Notes: generated by a model not told the origin, from the letters alone. Positions 1 to 12,996 are shown, numbered from the stretch's first letter. The stretch is 64,000 bases of DNA from Apostichopus japonicus (GCF_037975245.1 NC_092561.1:6002001-6066000), one strand, 5' to 3'. Made by a program: numbers and translations.

Positions 1-1057
1 CCAATCCAGGAGTGAACCACAACCCCAATCGAATCTTTCAGGGTAACTGGTAGCTGTAAAATTTGCACCTGTGACTGCATCAAAGTCTGCATCGAGTTCC
101 TTGTCTGTCTCACAGGTTACGTTAGGTGATACACGCATAGTCATGGTGTCCTCTCGGATGCTTATAGTGACCCTATCGTCGTCTTCTTGGAAGGTCGCAC
201 CTGTTAAGCGTAACTTATCGTTAGTCCTCGACGGTGACGGTAACCGGTTTCTTGCGTCCGTTACTTCTGCAAGAACGAGCAATCCAGGCTGCCCATTACT
301 TTGGTAAGGGATAGCAACAAGCAAATTACGGTAGGTTGTTTGCAACTGGCTTCTTAGATCACATGGCAGATAGTCCAAATCCATGTCTTCAAAAGTTCCG
401 TAATTTACATATACTTCACCGTAAAGGGACTCATCGTATTGAGCAGATTTTAATGATTGTGCAAGAGACAGATCGACATCTGTAAGTTAAAAAGAAAATA
501 GTAAAATAAAAATATCAAACATCGAGAACCAAATCGGTTTCGGGTGACAATAATTATCACCGTGACACTATCTCCTCAACCCCCCCCCCCCCCAGGAATC
601 CCCCTTACACTGGGAGAAAACAATCAAAACAACGAAATTGAGAACATATATATACAGCGATAATTTCTTTGGCAACCAAACAAGGGCTGGGCAACTAGGC
701 CTACATTAGTTTTATCGAGCTTAAGGCTAATTTATGTGTACACACAAATTCCATTGCCAACAAACTATCTTAATAATTCACCATATGAATTTCTGTTATT
801 CAATGTTTTAATACATTATCGAAAGTTAGCTCACGTTTTCCACATTGCTGGTCGTCTTCAGTTCGTTTGTTAATCACTGCTTGAAGAGAATCACGTGGAC
901 CAAGAAATCGCCCGGAAGTTCCCTTTATACGAAACCGTCTGAGATTTGGTAACAATGTCGATGAGGTAGGCACAACTTCTACATACAACAGAGTTAATGC
1001 CAACATTCTTGTCAACATAACGAAGCTCCCTACCGACTTTCGAGTAATTGCCATCAT
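1..1057 (-). CDS. Secreted cysteine-rich protein, paralog A (3' end outside window)
   Basis: Two-exon gene on the minus strand. Exon 1 is 1057-835 (ATG at 1057-1055, 74 codons plus one base) and encodes a signal peptide (MMAITRKS start, then a hydrophobic run) followed by a short basic stretch and one Cys (QQCGK). The donor is GTGAGC after base 835. Exon 2 starts at 479 after an ACTTACAG acceptor and runs off the window at base 1; by alignment to paralog B about 250 bp are missing. The visible part has the family landmarks YGEVYVNYG, LPCDL, the Cys in VTCETD and YPERFDWGCGS. The reading frame is open throughout. The family is not recognised and no function is assigned. The intron (480-834) holds a poly-C run near 580-593. 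It is likely secreted, as judged from the N-terminus. Confidence 0.7.
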
Positions 1058-1915
1058 TTACAAAACTAAGATTCAAAACAAAAAGTTTTGTCAGTCATTT
1101 AGCGTCGTAAAGCAGCCTTAACTATGCTACTCTGTTAAAGGGTTATATACGGCCGTCTAATTCCAGCTTACGAATCAACTTTGAAGTACGTTACTGAAAG
1201 ACAAACAGTTTTCGCGTAACAGGAGCGCTTATACACTGATATGCAGGCCTACATGTATCAGTGTATAAGGAATTGTCTTTCTTCAATTGGCTATTGCTGC
1301 TCGATTGTCGTGAAATTTATCATGAATAATTATCTTTTAATATCATATCTTGTATGCCCGCATATACGTTTTATGCATTGAATTTCCGTTCGTAGTAGAG
1401 TTATTTGTCCAAAAACCTTGCTAACCTCAAGTAATTAGGTGTAGTTTTCAAATTAGAATGAGTTCAATGACTTGCGTTTTGCCAAGCAAACTCGATTAAC
1501 AAAATCTATTAGGATTTATTATGCTTTTACAATTATTAAGTTGCGCTCGAGAAAGTATCATTGTAAAAAGATAAAACATAAGTAACTTAAATTATTCCTG
1601 TTCAGCTAATTAATACACCAGGAAATTAACCATCCACTGCATGTTGACAAGCATATACAATTACAAAGCTTAATACGAATACAAAAAGACGTAGGTCAGA
1701 GTAAAGCACAAATAAGTTTTGACAAATACCATGAAAGGCCATTTTTATTTAACTTTCAGACACATTCTATGCATGACATATCCAAAACGTTTAGCCAACA
1801 AGGTATTAATAAAGGTATCTAACATATATCCTAGGAGAAAGAATGAAAGTTTCAGTTGATGAATATTACTTTGTATTTTTCATTCATCAATAGACTTAGC
1901 CATATATCATCAATC

Positions 1916-2040
1916 ATGGTTGAAAATCTTAATCCGGGCTGTTCTCGCTCTGGCTCGACCAGTTTTAGTATTAACTTTTATTTTTTGCAGAGATGCCGAT
2001 TTCGTCGACGATATAACCGAACTAATATTTATATCTTGGA
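1916..2040 (+). pseudogene. Relic of the C/E-type signal-peptide exon
   Basis: The ATG at 1916 is followed by MVEN-like codons, then sequence alignable with exon 1 of paralog C (the ...CCGATTTCGTCGACG... segment matches its ATGCCAATTTCGTCAACG). Upstream, the 'ggagaaagaatgaa' and 'catcaatcATGG' context also matches C. Frame is lost and the rest of the exon and the donor are gone. No exon 2 follows. I read it as a decayed first exon left by duplication. Confidence 0.55.
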
Positions 2041-2059
2041 GGAAAAGTAAGTCGAAATA

Positions 2060-3335
2060 ATTTGTAAAATAGTATATAATTGACAATTCCAAAGACTAAA
2101 CAACCATACACACAGTTAGAACATGACACGAGCGATACATTACCTTGTCTAGTAAGAGTAAGACTTCTCCCGATAAGGCACCATTTAAATCAAAGCACAA
2201 TAGCAGAGACCAGTCTATGCTATCCTTTAGTTTCAAGTTAATAACCTAGTACAAACTTTATTTTACTTTTTTTTCTCATTAGTACGTTGACTTGTTTTAA
2301 TAGAAATGCTTATTAATTATATTTAATTTTTCTTCAGTATCCTTCAGTTTCCATTGAAAGTGATCACTTGGTCTCTAATATTACATCTTTGAAAGAATTA
2401 TATCGGTCGCATTTTTTCGGAAGTATAGTTAGATTTGGAAAGCGAAATTTCATTCACAGATTTCAAAGGAATTTAAGGTGATTGAGTAATATTAATTTTG
2501 CCAGTCGTATTTAATGGCGTCTTACGTAGGCCTATTGATAGTGCGCGTATAACATTGCAAAATGGAGTAGTAATTTATCTTCTATGACATACACTTCAGA
2601 ATTGGCTTTACATTTAGTACAATGTTGGAATGAAAGGTGTACGCAAACTAATAAATTCAATAACAGGTGATTATGTCGTAACAAAGTCCGTTGCTGAGGA
2701 ACCATTTATAGCAATGATTTAGGCGTAAAATTAAGTTTGATATTTTGCAGACCAATAAAAAAGCACTGCTATCAATCCATGGAGTATGCCTATATCATTT
2801 TTTTTAAATAAGCATCCTTTTAAGGATCTGAGGCTCATCAATTACAATGACTGGGCTACTTAGACTAACAGACAGATCATTGAGTCAGTTCCTCAGACGA
2901 CACACAACACTCAAACCTGTCTTCTCAAGAATCTCAAGAAACAATACGCAGCGCGTGCATGCTTTTACACTATCATCGTGTACATAAACATTATCATCGC
3001 CGTGCCTGTATTGGATGCAGTGCCGTCGTGTAGTATTATATTAATATTATCATTATTGTGTACTATGCTGTGGACAAGGTTACATGGACTGACCTATTTA
3101 AATCAATTGTATTTCGATGTGTGCGTAGTTAAGTCATGGATATATCCATGGTTTAAACTACTGAACAACGGACGATTTTAATATGACTTTTTCAACTCAG
3201 TTCTAACCTAAAAATACAGTTATTAGGAAAATCTTCTTCTTCTATTATTATTTTTTTTTTTCATTTAACAACGTAAAAAACCCAAGAAAGAAATCAATAA
3301 AAGAGATGGAAAAAGTCAGATATGTTGCAATCAGA
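2060..3335. other. Intergenic, AT-rich; duplicated arm without gene
   Basis: No coding region seen. About 2060-2880 recurs inverted around 10.2-11.4 kb (for example the 'gatgagcctcag' segment near 2830 and near 10510). 2880-3335 shows nothing recognisable beyond A/T runs downstream of paralog B. Confidence 0.5.
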
Positions 3336-4668
3336 CTAGGTTGTCAAACAAGGGTATTTAATACCAACATCATGGTCTCGATCGATACTCTCACTTTCAA
3401 AACTTTCAGATGGGATCGTTGCCAACAATCTAGAAAAAGTATCATGAAAAACACCATTCATAGATATGATTTCCATCGTAGACGGACATCTAACGGAACT
3501 TCTTACGGTTTCGTGAATACAAACATCACCGTCAAATCGTTGAATTTGGCAAAGATTTTCGTTAATGACCTTACAGTACCCTGTATCCCAATCCAGGAGT
3601 GAACCACAACCCCAATCGAATCTTTCAGGGTAACTGGTAGCTGTAAAATTTGTACCTGTGACTTCATCAAAGTCTGCACCGAGTTTCTCGTCTGTTTCAC
3701 ATGTTACGTTAGGTGATACACGCATAGTCATGGTGTCCTCTCCGATGCTTATAGTGACCCTATCGTCGTCTTCTTGGAAGGTCGCACCTGTTAAACATAG
3801 CTTATCGTTAGTCCTCGACGGTGACGGCAACCGGTATCTTGCGTCCGTTACTTCTGCAAGAACGAGTAATCCAGACTGCCCGTTACTTTGGTAAGGTACA
3901 GCAACAAGCAAACTACGGTAGGTTGTTTGCAGCTGGCTCCTTAGATCACATTGCAGAAATTCCAAATCCATATCTTCAAAATTTACATAGTTTACCAAAA
4001 CTTCTCCGTACAGGGACTCATCGTATTTGGCAGATTTTAATGATCGTGCAAGAGACAGATTGACATCTGTAAGATAAAAAAAAATAGTAAAATAAAAATA
4101 TCAAACAGGGGGCACCGTGAGCCAAATCGATTTCGGGTGACTTTAATTATCACCGTGACACCGTCTCCTCATCCCTCCCCCCCCCCAGGAATCCCCTGCA
4201 AGGGGAAAACAATCAGAACAACGAAATTGAGAAAAGATCTATATATATCGGTAATTTTCGGGGCAACCAAGCAATTAGGGCTGGGCAACTACTTTGATTT
4301 GATCGAGCTTAAGGCTAATATTATGAAGTCACTCTTTCCATTCCTTTGTACACAAAAATTCTATTGCTAACGAAATTTCTTAATTATTCCCCATGTGAAT
4401 TTCTGTTATTCAATGTTTGAATACATAATCGAAAAGTAATCTCACGTTTTCCACATTGCTGGTCGTCTTCAGTTCGTTTGTTAATCACTGCTTGAAGAGA
4501 ATCACGTGGACCAAGAAATCGCCCGGTAGTTCCTTTTATACGAAACCGTCTGAGATTTGGTAACAATGTCGATGAGGTAGGCACAACTTCTACATACAAC
4601 AGAATTAATGCCAACATTTTTGTCAAACTAACGAAGCTCCCTACCGACTTTCGAGTAATTGCCATCAT
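3336..4668 (-). CDS. Secreted cysteine-rich protein, paralog B
   Basis: Complete two-exon gene. Exon 1 is 4668-4446 (ATG 4668-4666, 223 bp, signal peptide, then PNLRRFRIKG and QQCGK); donor GTGAGA. Exon 2 is 4066-3336 (731 bp, acceptor ATCTTACAG, stop TAG at 3338-3336), phase 1. Predicted length is 317 residues. Landmarks in order: YDESLYGEVLVNY, LQCDLRSQ (the paralogs have LPCDL), DKLCLTG with an extra Cys not in A or D, VTCETDE, YPERFDWGCGS, TGYCKVI, NLCQIQRFDGDVC, VRCPST and a final GIKYPCL. I count ten cysteines in the mature part, so up to five disulfides are possible. It is a tandem copy of A (about 3.6 kb apart, same strand). Function unknown; secretion inferred. Confidence 0.8.
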
Positions 4669-4689
4669 TTTCAATTCAAAATTTTCTTA

Positions 4690-5110
4690 AATGTTTAGAC
4701 AGTCATTGAGCTTCCCGAAGCAGCCTTAACTATGCTATTCTGTTTTAGGGCTACATATGGCCGTCTTATTCCAGCTAACGAATCAACATTGAGTCCTTAC
4801 AGATAAACAGTTTCGCGTAACTAGAAAGTTATAATTTTGCAATAAAGAAACAACCGTGTAGCGTTTCTTAGACTAATATGCAGGCCTACATGTATCAGTG
4901 TCTAAAGATTTGTCTTTCTTCAAATGACTATAACTGCCTGAATAATTAACTAATAATATCATATCTATAACGCCCGCATACGTTTTATGCATTGAATTTT
5001 CGTTCGTAGTAGAAGTATTTGTCCAAAAACCTTGCTACCTCAAGTTTAAAACTCAAAAACTATAATGATTTCGATGACTTCCGTTTAGCCAGCAAACTCG
5101 ATTAACAAAA
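4690..5110. repeat. Upstream region of B, tandem copy of A upstream region
   Basis: 4690-5110 matches about 1090-1510 upstream of paralog A, including the 'aggcctacatgtatcagtgt' segment near 4883 and the 'acaaaatcttt/acaaaatctat' end. It contains the empty counterpart of the transposon insertion seen upstream of paralog D. Confidence 0.6.
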
Positions 5111-5370
5111 TCTTTCGGGAATTATTTAACAATAAATCAAGCGAAGTAGGTTTTTTATTACATTTTGGATGTTGAAGGTATAGCGTTTTGGTAAACCCTG
5201 TGTAAATAAAGCTAATTGACTTACTAATAAAAATCCATGCATGACATACGCCGCAAAGTAACCCAGCAAAGTTAATACAAATATTTTACATATATTCCAG
5301 GAGAAGGAATGAATTTGTATCGTTTTCCTCTTCTCAGTTAGATGTAACCATATCATCATCATCATCAATC

Positions 5371-5633
5371 ATGGTTGAAAATTTTCTCGATCTTGCTCGA
5401 CGAGTCTTGGTCTTAAGTTTGCTATCTGTAGCGATTATGCCAATTTCGTCAACGGTGCTGCCGAATCTCCGACGGTATCGTACCACATCGACCAACGGAC
5501 GGCTTCTTGTTCCACGCGATGCTCTGCAAACCGCGATTAGTGATCGCATAGACAGCGACTTCGAATGTGGAAATGGTGAGTTTTATTGCTGATTTCGTTT
5601 GCAGTTACTATATTGGGACCACAGATGTTGGAC

Positions 5634-5708
<75 letters not shown>

Positions 5709-6939
5709 AACCTGTACACCTTCGCCCTACCGAGCACAGTAATCTTAGACGGTACATGGTCGTTAGGAGCATATTCATAATTAATTACTCTGTGCTGGGA
5801 GGGATTCCTAAAATGCAAGAATAATTTGTTTGCACGAGCAAGTCGATGAACGTTATTAGGCCTAGTCGTATATCGCATGCAAAATGTGACGCCCCATTTA
5901 TCATTTCTGGTTTTTTGGTCCAATGTATTACAACCTGCAACAGAAAAGCACAACCAGATGAAGTCCCCGGATGGATCCCGCTCCTTAATCTGAAGCATAC
6001 CAACACTTTAAATTAGACCTATAATTGGATCTGAATACAATATTGTGCTAAAAAATACTTTGAAAGGTTGAAAGATGAGATTGAAGTGGATGTGTAAAGG
6101 TGGGGGTGGGAAGGGAAGGTATACCTCTCACACTCCCCTGGATCCTCACCTGCTAATTACATTTGATATCTCTTCTCCTAATTTTATGGCTGTATAAAAC
6201 AGACGTCAGCCTGTCACTTCCAGAGTCCCTACCATCGGCAGATTACGACCAATCTCATTACGGGGAAATATTCGTCGCCTATGGAACTTTCGAAGAACTG
6301 GATTTGGACTACCTACCGTGTGATTTGAAAGACCGGTTAGAAACGAGCTACCAAAGTTTGTATTTTGCCATCCCTTACCTGAGCAATGGACATTCGGGAT
6401 TACTCATACTTGCGGAGATGTCAGATACAAAGAACCGTTTAACGCCACCGTTAGTGACGAACGATAAGTATCGTTTTATCGTAGATACCATCGACGAAGA
6501 CGGAGAGAGTGTAACGTTACGTGTAGGTGAGGACAGCTTGACGCTAGAGGTATCCAAGAACGTTTCTTGTCAAACAGACGAGAACGTTGGAGACGATTTC
6601 GATCAAGTTATCGGGGAAAGTCTGGACAATACCTGCTATCCAGAAAGATTTGATTGGGGATGTGGTTCAATCCTGGGTTGGGATATAGGTTATTGTAAGG
6701 CCATAAAAGAAAATCTGTGTGAGATTCAGCGATATAATGGTGACGTCTGCATGCATGCTACTACCAGTCGTTCCGTCAGGTGTCCATCTACGTTGATAGT
6801 CACATCTATGAATGGTGTTTTTCGTGAAATTCTTCCTGGATTATTTGATACACTCCCATCGGAAAGTCTTGAGGCAGAATGGGTTGATCGATACCACGGT
6901 GCTGGTATTAAGTACCCTTGTCTGTCACAAGAGAAATGA
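5371..6939 (+). CDS. Secreted cysteine-rich protein, paralog C
   Basis: Complete two-exon gene, second subfamily. Exon 1 is 5371-5575 (ATG after an ATC-ATC-ATC run; MVENFLDLARR, then the hydrophobic run VLVLSLLSVAIMPISS, PNLRRYR, and the Cys in DFECGNG), donor GTGAGT. Exon 2 is 6203-6939 (acceptor ATAAAACAG, 737 bp, stop TGA), phase 1. Predicted length is 313 residues. Exon 2 landmarks: YGEIFVAYG, LPCDLKDR, VSCQTDE, NTCYPERFDWGCGS, IGYCKAI, NLCEIQRYNGDVC, VRCPST, GIKYPCL. Ten cysteines are predicted in the mature protein. Compared with A, B and D it has a Cys before YPERF where they have Ser. The intron (5576-6202) carries a long TA repeat. It is nearly the same protein as E on the opposite strand. 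Function unknown. Confidence 0.82.
5637..5704. repeat. (TA)n microsatellite in intron of paralog C
   Basis: Uninterrupted alternating TA of more than 60 bases. The apparent Tyr-Ile-repeat reading frames on both strands are artefacts. The intron of paralog E has only a short 'tatatata' at the equivalent place. Confidence 0.95.
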
Positions 6940-8624
6940 TGGAGACCCAAATGGGGAGTTTTATATTCGACCTAATGAAACAAGTTAACCTAAAGTCATT
7001 CAATATGTATTGCAAAAAAAAAAGGGTAAACAGCTTAATATGTTTTTGTTGCCTATAACCAAATAATATCACTTCTTAAAAGAGAGCTTAATTAATTCAT
7101 GTATTTACATTACGAAATTACGATCTCACACTCTGGTAAGGCCTCGGTGTATGCCGAGAGGAATGGGAGGTGGTGAGATGATGGGAACATGGGTAACGTT
7201 GAATTCTAGGGTACTATATTGGTCATGTAGTTAAGACAGTTTTCATTATTTAGAACGAACCACATTGTTGTGGTGGTGGCCTCGAGAAAGAGATGGTGTT
7301 TGGTAGAAGAAATGATCTCCAGAGTACAGACTGATGGGGAAAGTATTTACTTGAGTTTCTGGTGGCATTATATAATATATTAGTCTATATCAGTCCGCCC
7401 GAATGTTCTACTCCAGGAAAAGTGACAGAAAGGAGTAGGAGAATATCGTTTTGGTTATGTGGAAGAGCATGAATGGAAGTACATGTGGTTCAAAAATTGG
7501 GTTTAATTGAGGCAGTTTTATACCCCTTTAGGCCACCCGGGAGCAGAGTACGAAAATTGTTTACTACTGAGTGAAGAGGTTTGTTTACAAGTGACGTAAA
7601 CGTCACGCTATGATAGCAAAAACTCTACATGGTCATGATACAAAAATTTCGGTAAGGCCATATTTGGCCAACTTATAAGCTATCCAGTGATGGGTAGCGT
7701 TTAGCTAGTGAGAACTTTCTATCTAGACTTCAAGACCACATTACTTTTGTGATTAAGTGTGTAAGTCAAAGTAAGTTTAATGGGAGTATGCTGCCTTCTT
7801 TGCTGAGACGCACAGACTGTTTTACATGTCAGTGTCACAAACACGAAGGCTGTAATATGGAATACACAGATATTTGTAGTTCTTATTTTCATTCGATTTC
7901 TCCATTTTGTAATTGTTCCCTCTTGAAATGTTACGTATAGCGCAATATAGTGAAACCTTGTTGCACTGTTTGTTTTGTATAATGGAGTAACAAGCCTACC
8001 ATAAGAAATAGTACTCAAAATAAGATGGCTATTGGTTAACCGAGGACTATTCCTCCGATTCGTCAACATAGGTAAAGGTTGTGTACAGGTGATCTATAGT
8101 GAGGGGGCTTCCCTTTGCAAGAAGGGCCACCGAAATTAATAAATAATTGAACATATTAACCAGACTCGCTATTATCCCTTCAAGCAGGCGGTAACAAGTT
8201 CCCCTTACACTTTACCATTTTTTAACCGGTAAAAAGGCAGATCTGTTTGTAAAATTTCCGATATATTGCGTTCAGAAATACACCACCTTTTAATATTAGA
8301 GATAGAAAAGAACTTCGTTCATTAAAGAATCTTGTTCTAGTCGCTAAGCATGAGAAGCAGAGCCTTTTAATTAGAGTTTCCTCACGGTAATAAAACGTTC
8401 AATAAGGGTTGAAAGCCAATTTAATTTAATTACCAAGCTTTGGCTTTACAACATCCCATGACATGACATGCCCGAAGTGGTTTTCCAACGTGAATTTGGA
8501 AATAAGAATACAAACTGTTAGTTTACGAATCCTACTTGGCATCTTTCTTTCATTACAAGAATTAACTAATAAAGCATCATAATGGTCGACACTTGTAAAT
8601 CCTATTTATCGTTTACCATCTGGA

Positions 8625-8772
8625 ACGAAGTATCTTGGTCTAAGTTTGCTGTCAGTATGGAGAAGGGGTAATGGCGATTCCGTCACCAGTATTTCCGAAA
8701 CTTCGACGATATCGTTTCTCATCGACTATTGGAAGGTTTAATCCTCCACATGAAATACTGCAAACCTTTATC
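8625..8772 (+). pseudogene. Relic of signal-peptide exon downstream of C
   Basis: Aligns with exon 1 of paralog C from 'cttggtcttaagtttgct' through 'ctgcaaacc'. The segments 'cttggtctaagtttgctgtc', 'cgacgatatcg', 'catcgac' and 'actgcaaacc' are kept in order. Insertions and frame changes destroy the coding frame, and the start codon and donor are missing. Confidence 0.6.
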
Positions 8773-8779
8773 TATGGTT

Positions 8780-10200
8780 AATATGAAGATTCCTGAACAA
8801 GCAACTCCCTTTTTAGCTTCTAAAAGTTGCTCATGCGTCGGACAGGAAAGGAAGAAAACTTATTTTCCTTATAGCTTTTGTTGTTCATATATGTGTATCC
8901 CCATCCAACGTTGATATTATACTTCAACACTTCCCCAGTGAATATATTTGAATGATCGATAGAGCGGTTCGCTATTCAAATTAAACAATTGTAAGAAAAG
9001 ATACATAGGAATCTCAACACACGTTATATTCCATGTAATTGATGGATTAATAGAACAGACTATACAGTACAACAGACTTTTAATTTGAACGATATTAAAC
9101 AGAATACAGTTTGTTGTTTCGAAGGCTTTTGGGTGGGGTGGGAATGATGCCTTCCAGTTAAATATAGTTAATCTACAGTTTGTAAACTGAGCAGCCCGGA
9201 ACAACGGGTTAGCAGTCCACAGCTCTACCCATTTCACATATACATATTGGGCGACTTCATAACTGTGCGAGGGTCATAAGGTCGGTCCACGCGCCACAGT
9301 GGAGTACACAGGATTTCAAAGGTAGGGGCTTCAACATTTTCCCACGACTGATTACGGTAGGAGCTGAACATTAAGTTGTGGAGGTACCAGAGGGGGATGA
9401 AGGAACTCGTGAAGGATTGGGGCTGCACTGGGGTCAGTTAAGCCGACTCTTAGTGTAGGGTGTCTGGAGGACTTCGCCCAGAAAAAATCTTCAAATGGTG
9501 CATGTAGATTATAATTTAGGTCTATATAAGTAGCTCTAAACGCAGGCTTTGCGCTAATAAATAATAATAAACCCCAAAATCCCCCGCCCCCCGACTGATT
9601 AAGTTAGTCATCTGAATTCTTAACCAGATGCAAGTGAACTTTTGAGGGAAGGTCAGAGTCGAATGGGGAATTTATAATAAAGGTGATGCTGCCTTGCGGT
9701 TAGTGAGGCCGTCGCTTATGTAGGGAGGCGGGTTGACGGTTCTTCCCCAGAACAGTGGTGCATTCTGATACATATTTAGACTCCAAACGTAGAAGTAGTC
9801 CAATTTCTCCCGGCTGAATGCAAACCCCACTGATTGAACCATTACGCCTAGACTGGTGGGTAGGATGGGGGTGGTGTTGGTATGCTACTTAACATAGATT
9901 TAGCACTGCAATGATGGACACTGCGGATGATGTCATAACGGTTCAGGTACTGGTGTATTTGATATACACTGATTCATGAAAACATTATACGTCGTATCGT
10001 GTATAGGCCTGTACCTCTATATTGTATATGTTTAAGGCTCCTCCTTACTATATAGGTAATTCCAATCTGCGATCTATCAAAGAATTCATACAGCTGATTT
10101 AACATTGTCTTGGCCTACGATCCAATCTTTTTAACATACCGAGATCTATTAGTTTGGTTCTTGGACTAACTTAGACTAATGGTATTTGTCATTTGTGCCT
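8780..10200. other. Intergenic stretch with no recognised gene
   Basis: Short unsupported frames only. I see no domain, no paired splice sites with protein similarity and no clear repeat boundaries. Confidence 0.4.
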
Positions 10201-10394
10201 TGATTTAAATAATGTTTTTTTCGGGAGAAGCCTTATCTTTATTCGACAATGTCCTTTATTGCTCTTGTCATGTTCTAACTCTGTGTAGGGTTTAGCCTTT
10301 GGAATTGTCAATTATAGACTAGTTTACAAGTACTTTGAAATTATTTCGACTTATTTTCCTCCAAGATATATTATTAATTCGGACATATATTGAA

Positions 10395-10480
10395 CTAATT
10401 CGGCATCTCTGCTAGGAGCAAATTTAATATTAAAACTCTTCAAGCGAGACGGGAACAGCCCCGGATTTAAAACTGTCTGC
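10395..10480 (-). pseudogene. Short relic of the duplicated exon region
   Basis: Parallel to 11480-11580 ('attaattcgg', 'catctctgc', 'cccggattta'), and in reverse complement to 1930-2030. It is therefore a further decayed copy of the exon 1 relic neighbourhood. No coding capacity. Confidence 0.4.
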
Positions 10481-11459
10481 GAGTCTAGATAGCACAGTCA
10501 TTGTAATTGATGAGCCTCAGCTCCTAAAAAGGATAAGTATTATAAAGATAAAAACAGGAATAAAAGTGGTATAAGCATGCATACTGCATGGATTGATAGC
10601 AATGCAAAATATCAAACGTAAGTTTGCGCCTAAATCAATCATTGCACTAAATAGTTCCTCAGCAATAGCACAGCAATAGTTCCTCAGCAAAATAGTTCCT
10701 CAGCATTGTTACGGCTTAATCACCTTTGGTTGCATTTATTAGTTTGCGTACACCTTTCATTCCAACATTTTACTAAATGTAAAGCCAATTCTGCAGTGTG
10801 ACATTGAAAAAGGGCAATTTAAACCAAATTATCCAACATTTACAAAGTGCGTTCTGCTAATACACATATGACTACCGAATGGTACAAATATTACATATAT
10901 CATAGAAGATAAATTACTACCTCATTTTGCAATGTTATACGCGCACTATCACCTACGTATAACACGCCATTAGATACGACTGGCAAATTGAAATATCACT
11001 TTTTTCCTCTTTAATTCCTTTGAAATATGTGAATGAAATTTCGCTCTCCAAATATAATTATATACTTAATACACAATGCGACCGAAATAATTCTTTTCAG
11101 AGATGTAATATTAGAGACCAAATGATCACGTATTATAGAAACGGAAGGATACAGTATACAAAATAAATTAATAAATCTTTTTATTAGAAAATGTCAACGT
11201 TAGAATGAGAACAAAAAAGTAAAGTTTATAATAGGTTGTTAACTTGAAACTATAGGATAGTATAGACTGGTCTTTGCTATTGTGCTTTGCATTAAATGTT
11301 ACTTCATTGAAGGAGCAGTCTTAATTTCATTAGACAAGGTAATTTATTGCTATTGTCACGTTCTAACTCTGTCGATGGTTGTTTAGTCTTTTATGTCAAT
11401 TATAGTCAATTATAGACTATTTTACAAATTATTTGAAATTATTTCGACTTATTTTCCTC

Positions 11460-11588
11460 CAAGATATAGCCTAAATATTAATTCGGTAATATCGTTGACG
11501 AAATCGACATCTCTGCAAAATGCAAAGTTAAAACTAAAACTGGTCAAGTCAGTGCGAGAACAGTCCCGGATTTAAGATTATCGAACAT
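11460..11588 (-). pseudogene. Relic of signal-peptide exon, minus strand
   Basis: Reverse complement carries an ATG at 11588-11586 preceded by CATCAATC, as in the relic at 1916. The shared 'cgatttcgtcaacgat'-type segment follows (antisense 'atcgttgacgaaatcgaca'). The frame is interrupted by an early stop. It sits in the D-side arm as the inverted partner of the 1916 relic. Confidence 0.5.
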
Positions 11589-12561
11589 GATTGATGATAT
11601 ATGGCTAAGTCTATTGATGAATGAAAAAATACAAAGTAAAATATTCATCAACTAAACTTTCATTCTTTCTCCTGGAACATAAGTTAGATATCTTTATTTA
11701 CATTTTGGGCTAAATGTTTTGGATATATCATGCATAGAATGTGACTGAAGGTTACATAAAAATGCCCTTTCATGGTATTTGGAAAAACTTGTTTGTGCTT
11801 TCCTGTAACATACGTCTTTTTCCATTCGACTAACGCTTTGTAATAGTACATGTATGTCTACATACACCTAAGGCGTTATTTCCTGGTGTATTAATTAGCT
11901 GAGCAGGAATAATTTAATTGACTTATTTTTACAATGATACTTTCTCGAGCGCAACTTAATTACTTTTACATGCTTAATAAATTCTAATAGAGTTTGTTTA
12001 TCGAGTTTGCTTGGCTAAACGCAAGTTATCAAAATCTTTCTAGTTGTTATTTGAAAAGTACACTTAATTACTTGAGGTTAGCAAGGTTTTTGGACAAATG
12101 ACTTTACTACCAACGTAAATTCAATACATAAAACGTATGCGGGCAAAATAGATATGATATTAAAAGATAATTACTCGTGACAAATTTCACGACAATCGAG
12201 CAGCAATAGCCATTTGAAGAAAGACAATTTCCTCAGACACTGAAACATGTAGACAGGGACGTAGCTAAGGCCTGATGATTGGGGGGGGGTGTAGTGGCTG
12301 AAATTCCAACTGGATGGGTTTTGGAGCCAGAAAATTCTGACTGCTGCCTTGTACCCCCCCCCTACCCCCGCACTAATCGTCAATGATACGGTCAGTGTCA
12401 GAAAGACACCCCATCTTTCGCGACTGCACTTATGTTCCAAACTTTTTTCGATACATTTGTACCTTATGGGGCAAAGTTTTTGCTTATGTTGATGGCACTT
12501 TTAAGCTTCCATAGATTAGCATTGGTGTTTTAATTGTATACCATAGAGACAATATATATCC

Positions 12562-12996
12562 CAACGACGTAGCCAGGAGTTTGAAAGAGGGAACACCTTT
12601 TGCGATTGTTATAGGGGAGGGGTCTAAGGGGAGGGGGTGTCCCCCTCCCCTTTGAGATATTTTTGAACAATTGAAGGTCCTTAGATGCGATCTGGTGCAA
12701 TTTGTTGCCAGTTTCATCATTATCATATGATATCATATTATCAGCAGATTTTGTTTTCCTGTTTGAATTCTTTTACATGTTCTTTTACATAATATATCAG
12801 AAATACATTTGACGAACTTAACTGATGGACAATATAAACTTTCATATTTTGTAAGACAGCCAGATGTGCAGTGGCCTAAAAACAAATATCGTTATCGCCG
12901 TGTATTAGCAGTGTAATAACAACAGTTTTTAAACATATTTTTCGACACTGAAAGGGGGGAGCAGTCGCTCCCCTGCTCCCCCTGGCTACGTCCCTG
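12562..12996. mobile_element. Nested hAT-like MITE
   Basis: Inside the larger element. The left end CAACGACGTAGCCAGG pairs with the right end CCCCTGGCTACGTCCCTG, and a 7-base direct repeat TATATCC flanks it (12555-12561 and 12997-13003). It contains a G-rich/C-rich hairpin (GGGGAGGGGGTGTCCCCCTCCCC at about 12629-12651) that is shared with the insertion in exon 1 of gene D. No coding capacity. Confidence 0.65.

Larger units (their letters stand above)
5270..8560 (+). repeat. Inverted duplication arm 1 (contains paralog C)
   Basis: This arm matches 34230-37085 in reverse complement. Matching blocks include gene C versus gene E, the region near 7870-7930 versus 34950-35010, and 8200-8545 versus 34240-34600. 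Boundaries are by eye. 6940-8560 between the gene and the arm end holds no gene I can support; a 63-codon frame at 7749 and its antisense at 7719 are not conserved as protein in the other arm. Confidence 0.7.

Noticed and set aside
5537-5998. 153-codon minus-strand frame across the intron of gene C
   Set aside because: Mostly a Tyr/Ile run from the TA repeat.
9670-9800. tRNA-like stretch
   Set aside because: Some D-arm-like and GGTTGACGGTTC sequence, but no consistent cloverleaf or acceptor stem.
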